Position numbers and translations under genes: made by a program
Part shown: positions 59,934 through 64,000 of the stretch, one piece after another
Numbering within the stretch: the stretch's first letter is position 1
How the letters are laid out: each line of letters starts with the position of its first letter
NCBI GenBank assembly: GCA_944548615.1
Contig: OX155952.1
Location: 36,890,032-36,954,031, forward strand
Direction of reading: 5' to 3'
Origin: Micropterix aruncella
Lineage: Eukaryota > Arthropoda > Insecta > Lepidoptera > Micropterigidae
DNA length: 64,000 nucleotides
Notes under the pieces: model-generated
The model's input: only the letters and a program-made list of their open reading frames with translations
Told to the model about the DNA's origin: nothing
The model's database searches: none

Positions 59934-61532
59934 TCAATCTCTTAATGCTATAGCGTGAACAATATTTTTTGTTAGTCCATCTTTAGCTAACACAAACAAA
60001 CTGGATGGTTTACCCACTCGAGAGCATACCACGTATAATTGCCCGTGTGAAAAACATGGTGTTCTCAAATCTAAGCCACAAATAGATATCGTTTGACCTT
60101 GGGATTTGTTGATTGTCATTGCAAATGCCAATCTAATCGGAAACTGAATACGTTTGAATTGAATTGGCACATCTGTAGGTATAATAGGAATCCGTGGTAT
60201 TAATATATTTTCACCTCGGAACTTGCTATTTAAAATGCTGGCTTCGATCACGTTTTTCATTAATTTTTGTTTCTTAATGTTGCATACTGCATCAGGGTTA
60301 TTCTGAATATTTAGTGGCAGCTTAAATACTGAATGAGCTGTTCTGCCTCCATCCAATAAAGTTGCTGCAATGCCCGATGATGCAACGGCCAATGCGATGC
60401 CATTATTTGATCGTATTTCAGCAAGAATTAGCGAAATAACGAATGTTTTGCCAGTTCCACCCGGTGCATCCAAAAAGAAGAACCCACCTTGTCCAGCTGA
60501 AACTGCGAGCATAATGCGATCATAAATGGTTCTTTGTTCCTCATTCATTAGTGGGACATTGCGGGCAACAATCGCTGCCATTTCTACAGTGCTGTACTGC
60601 AGTTCACGATTCATTTCAGTATTCATTAAATCAGATGCAGTTCGATTTGGCGAATTCATACCGAAATGACTGAGTGGTAAGTTGGCAATGACAATGCAAA
60701 GATCCTCAATAGCAATTAATGCTTCATTGTACATTGCGTCGCTGAATGTTATGGTTAGATCGTGGCACCGTGTACGATGTTGATGCAATATATCATCAGT
60801 CATTGAATCTTTGTGATTATCCCACAATATCTGTGCTCGGGCTGGGAAACATGTAGTCAACACTATAGCGAATAGTAGACGAATTTGTATTGCTGTACAG
60901 TTCAATGCAGCTTCAGCAAGCATACATTCCCACTGGTTGTCGTCTTCCAGCAAGCCGAGTGCAAGGCATGCATCTTTATACGTTGGATAGTGTTGCCCAT
61001 TCACTTTACGTATATCTTGAAATGATAATGGGCCAGTAATATTAACCAACAACAGTCGAAGATAAAAGCACTCAGTGTGTCTTGGATCGACTGTAAATAA
61101 TCGCCCCAAGGCGTTTGATTTAAATAAATTGAGACATGCAGCAACTGGTGAGCCTTGCTTGCGGGGCATCCATGTTTTTGTTTGAGTCCATGTGAAATAG
61201 CGTGGTACTTGTGAATAGAGTAATGTTCGTGCAAAGGCACCAAAATCATCCGCACGATTACACAATTCCAAAAATTCAGTGAGTGTAGTTTTAGGTGGAT
61301 TTATTGCACGATCAATCGCTGTATCGTTCGTGGAAAATACACGCTGACCGTTTTCAAGATGGACGGCTAACTGAACAACTGCTGGATCCCGTTCATGAAT
61401 TGGAAAACCAAAGATACGCCAAGCAGCTTCATTGGAGCTGATGTACCGACCAATTTGGTAGAGCGTTATTTCATCGTTTTTATTCACTGGAGGAGCATTC
61501 ACATTAGTATTTTCCGCTCTAAACACAGCCAT
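59934..61532 (-). pseudogene. Helitron PIF1-type helicase, second copy, same internal deletion
   Basis: The 532-residue product equals that of 57801-59399 residue for residue, so all features (Walker A present, Walker B missing, motifs V and VI present) are shared. A deletion shared to the base means the inverted duplication happened after the deletion, or that it arose during assembly. It has no independent function to infer. Confidence 0.88.
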
Positions 61533-61902
61533 ATCACTGCCTTAATGGACATACTTGCAAATGTATTTGATGTTCTTCACAGAACTGCAGAACTCAACAT
61601 TAATATGAGCATTGTATGTCTTGCTCAGCAGAGGCCATCCAACGATTGTCAATATCAATGTCTGTGTTGCTGATATTTTTAATAAATGATTGTCCGCCAT
61701 TATCGGGATTTCTTCGACGATATATTGGGTATCCGTCGACATTTGTGATCGTATCATTAGTAAAATCTTTAGGGAAATTTTTAGTACATTTTCCATCTGC
61801 CATGCAAGGCGATGAACTATTAAGAGTACCACATGGACCATGGATCATGTTTGTTGTAACAATAACAAACAGCAGTTGGTCAGTGGACCGATCTGGAATT
61901 TC
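61533..61902 (-). pseudogene. Helitron Rep C-terminal remnant, second copy
   Basis: Mirror of 57431-57800, with the same frameshift and stop before GSDMAVF and the same YICKY tyrosine pair. The HUH motif is absent. Confidence 0.85.
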
Positions 61903-62500
61903 ATAATTTTATTATTAATAATTATAAAATAGGAAAGATTAATAGTTAATATGAGAGTTACACTGAGATAGCAAAATAATAATTGTCAACGTTACTACTA
62001 CACTTGATGCATAAACAATAATGATGGCCGACAACTGTGTAGGGAGTGAGAGAAGTCTTATTGTGCGAGAGAAACAGGAGACCGGCTTCGTTCTCATCCC
62101 TACTCCGTGCTGTTTACTGGGTCAGAAGTGACACCTGTAGACAACTGGCGGGGATAACTAATTAAATGACGATTGATCAGTTATCGACCGGGGTGAAAAA
62201 TGATTAAATTACTAAAATGGCTATTAAAAAATAGGGGTTGGTGATAAAAGGGTAAAAATTTAGGGTTGTATGTATTTTTTAATGCGACATAATAAAAAAA
62301 TAAAGAAATTAAAAAAATGACTAAAAATTAAAGAAAAATGTTAAGGGTGGACAACCCTTATCACTAAGGGGTATGAAAAATAGATGTTGGCCGATTCTCA
62401 GACCTACTCAATATGCTCACAAAATTTCATGAGAATCGGTCAAGCCGTTTCGGAGGAGTACGGGAACGAACATTGTGACACGAGAATTTTATATATAAGA

Positions 62501-63286
62501 TATATATATATATATAGATATTTCATATGCAATATATTTGATATGCCAAGATGTAATACAAGCCACTTCAGCAACTCCATCAAGATACGGTTTCTCAGTT
62601 CTTTCGAATATAGGGTTAATGATCTTGAAAAAAAATGAGGCAATTTCACGTATGACACTATTGGGTCGGACGCCGAACATGTTGCCTATTTTGTTAGCCT
62701 TTTATTAGGTAATTATTTCTTATCCACGTCGACGAAACAGAGAATGTATAATTCGTAGAAAAGGATTGGACTACCCGCCGGACCGCCCTGGCAGCGGTTG
62801 CGTAACAACTCTACATCCGACACCCGCCATTTGTCGTCTGTAACAGCACGACACCCTATCCGCCACTCTTTTCGTCAGAAGATCCCTTTATAAACGAAAA
62901 AAGATAATCCCAGAGATTTAATCGGGATTTCGCTGGCCTTACACTACCACCACTGCACTCTAATATCCGTTGATATTTTATATCGGAGATGGAAAGTGAC
63001 GAAGATCGCCACTTTGGATTTGCTAGTTTATATAGCAAAGCCTTCGACACCCACGACCGACCTTTACCCGATATTAATAAAACTTACGATTTTAGGATTT
63101 TCAGCATCTGCATCACAGTGTTTCTTTAATTTTGACTACGAAAAACCAAAATTTATGACTAATAAGCCAATTTTTCGATTTCTAGCGCCTTCAACAAGTT
63201 ATCGTGCGTCCCAAAGGGAACACTTCTTGAACCCTCTCCCGTTGCACTGTATACAGCAAATATCGCGTATTAGTTTCTAATTTCGT
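62501..63286. other. No gene recognised
   Basis: A short TA run, then AT-moderate DNA with short frames (64-94 codons) of no known family. Confidence 0.45.
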
Positions 63287-64000
63287 CTCAAATCAAATCA
63301 AATCAAATAATTTATTGTCCTAAAAACTAATACATAGTTGTATAGACAGTTGTATTACATTTACATTTGGACGGGATATGATTGAATTCTTCATTAATGA
63401 TCAAATTCTTCTATTAATAATCAAAACATAAAAGGTTACACATACAAATAAAGAAGGTATTATTGTAGAATTAAATCGAGTCTCATCATTTAGTTATAAA
63501 AAACACAGAGCAATTAATTCTACCGATAAAAATAAGTTCTTTTAGTATAAAATTAATAAATGTAATGTCAAAAATAATAAAAAAATGTGACGATCGTCAA
63601 AAAGTAAAATAAAATGTCTTAGTGATTATATTGCAAATAAAAATAGTCAAGGTATAATTAATATGTGCCTACCTAATAATAGAAATAGTCAATACATTTT
63701 AGACAAATTGAAAATCGTTTTAAAACCTATTACAGACAGAGATATAGTCGAGATGCATACCGTTTTTAGAGATCGTTAATGTCGTACAATTTTCTTTCAA
63801 TGAGATATAATTTGAGTTTATTTTTAAATTGGAGGATTTTTCATTCGTGGCATATTTTTTTAATACTAGAGGGCAGCTTATTGTAGCATATAATTCCGAC
63901 GTAGTTCGGATCCCTTTTAAAAAGTTCTAGATTTGGACGAGAAAGAATCAGATTATTTCTCCGCCTGGTAAAGTGTTTATGGGTATGTGAATGTATCGGT
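63287..64000 (-). pseudogene. LINE 3' end (Jockey/CR1-type) with (ATTTG)n tail, cut by window end
   Basis: The minus strand from 64000 reads HTHKHFTRRRNNLILSRPNL, then ELFKRDPNYVGIICYNKLPS and SIKKICHE, a stop, and KILQFKNKLK: the usual C-terminus of Jockey/CR1 reverse transcriptases (TR..N.L..P, Y.G...+N.LP). About 500 bp of 3' non-coding sequence follows, ending in a pentanucleotide tail (AAATC units on plus, 63290-63310). The rest of the element would lie beyond the window. Confidence 0.8.

Larger units (their letters stand above)
59680..62500 (-). mobile_element. Helitron, right copy of the palindrome (2821 bp)
   Basis: Reverse complement of 56833-59653, with identical ends (CTAG at 59680-59683 and TC at 62499-62500 on the minus strand), identical hairpin and identical reading frames, including the Rep frameshift and stop. 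I saw no difference between arms where I compared them. Beyond 62500 only about 15 bp of TA follow before unique sequence, unlike the 292-bp tract on the left. Confidence 0.88.

Overview
This window is eukaryotic, AT-rich, non-coding-dominated DNA from an arthropod, most likely an insect. Pointers to an insect are interstitial TTAGG telomere-type repeats (24551-24585), tRNA-derived SINE sequence, and abundant Jockey/CR1-, RTE- and RNase H-bearing LINEs, Penelope-like elements (PLEs), Helitrons, hAT and PIF/Harbinger elements. Frequent TAGGTA/GTAGGTA words fit Lepidoptera, but that is only a weak inference. There are no operons, no ribosome binding sites and no host gene that I can support. Every recognisable coding stretch belongs to a transposable element, and one 200-base run of N (49637-49836) marks an assembly gap.

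Layout. 0-10 kb: a small fold-back PLE, then a 1.4-kb terminal-inverted-repeat transposon that carries a nested, 5'-truncated RTE-like LINE, then low-complexity and T-rich DNA with tandem repeats and perfect hairpins. 11-21 kb: a hAT remnant, an RNase H-bearing LINE fragment, a Jockey reverse transcriptase fragment caught between two long (TA)n tracts, a MITE-like repeat, a frameshifted acidic reading frame beside a tRNA-Val-type SINE, and a decayed Jockey copy. 20.9-24.6 kb: a hairpin-rich segment with two abutting perfect palindromes, a 118-bp tandem array and TTAGG repeats. 26-36 kb: PLE pieces, one split by a Harbinger-type MITE, LINE 3' ends, a second 119-bp array in opposite orientation, and a second Harbinger-type MITE. 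36-43 kb: a Helitron 3' end, direct repeats, a PLE pseudogene and a 319-bp fold-back element.

43.4-47 kb holds the best-preserved gene: a complete hAT transposon of 3018 bp with an uninterrupted 715-codon transposase, CAGTGGCG ends and a perfect 8-bp target duplication. 50-55 kb has an RNase H LINE fragment and a 934-bp fold-back PLE with a GIY-YIG endonuclease reading frame.

56.5-62.5 kb is dominated by a palindrome of about 5.7 kb. Two Helitron copies, matching wherever I compared them, lie tail to tail around a 26-bp (TA)n spacer. Each has a 5'-TC start, a CTAG end with the expected 3' hairpin, a broken Rep remnant and a 532-codon PIF1-type helicase reading frame that lacks the Walker B region. 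The window ends in another LINE 3' end.

The elements do not form a pathway; they record successive, often nested insertions. The items most worth checking are the Helitron palindrome (real or assembly artefact), the recurrent fold-back PLE architecture with duplicated targets, the intact hAT, and the perfect hairpins near 21.3 kb.
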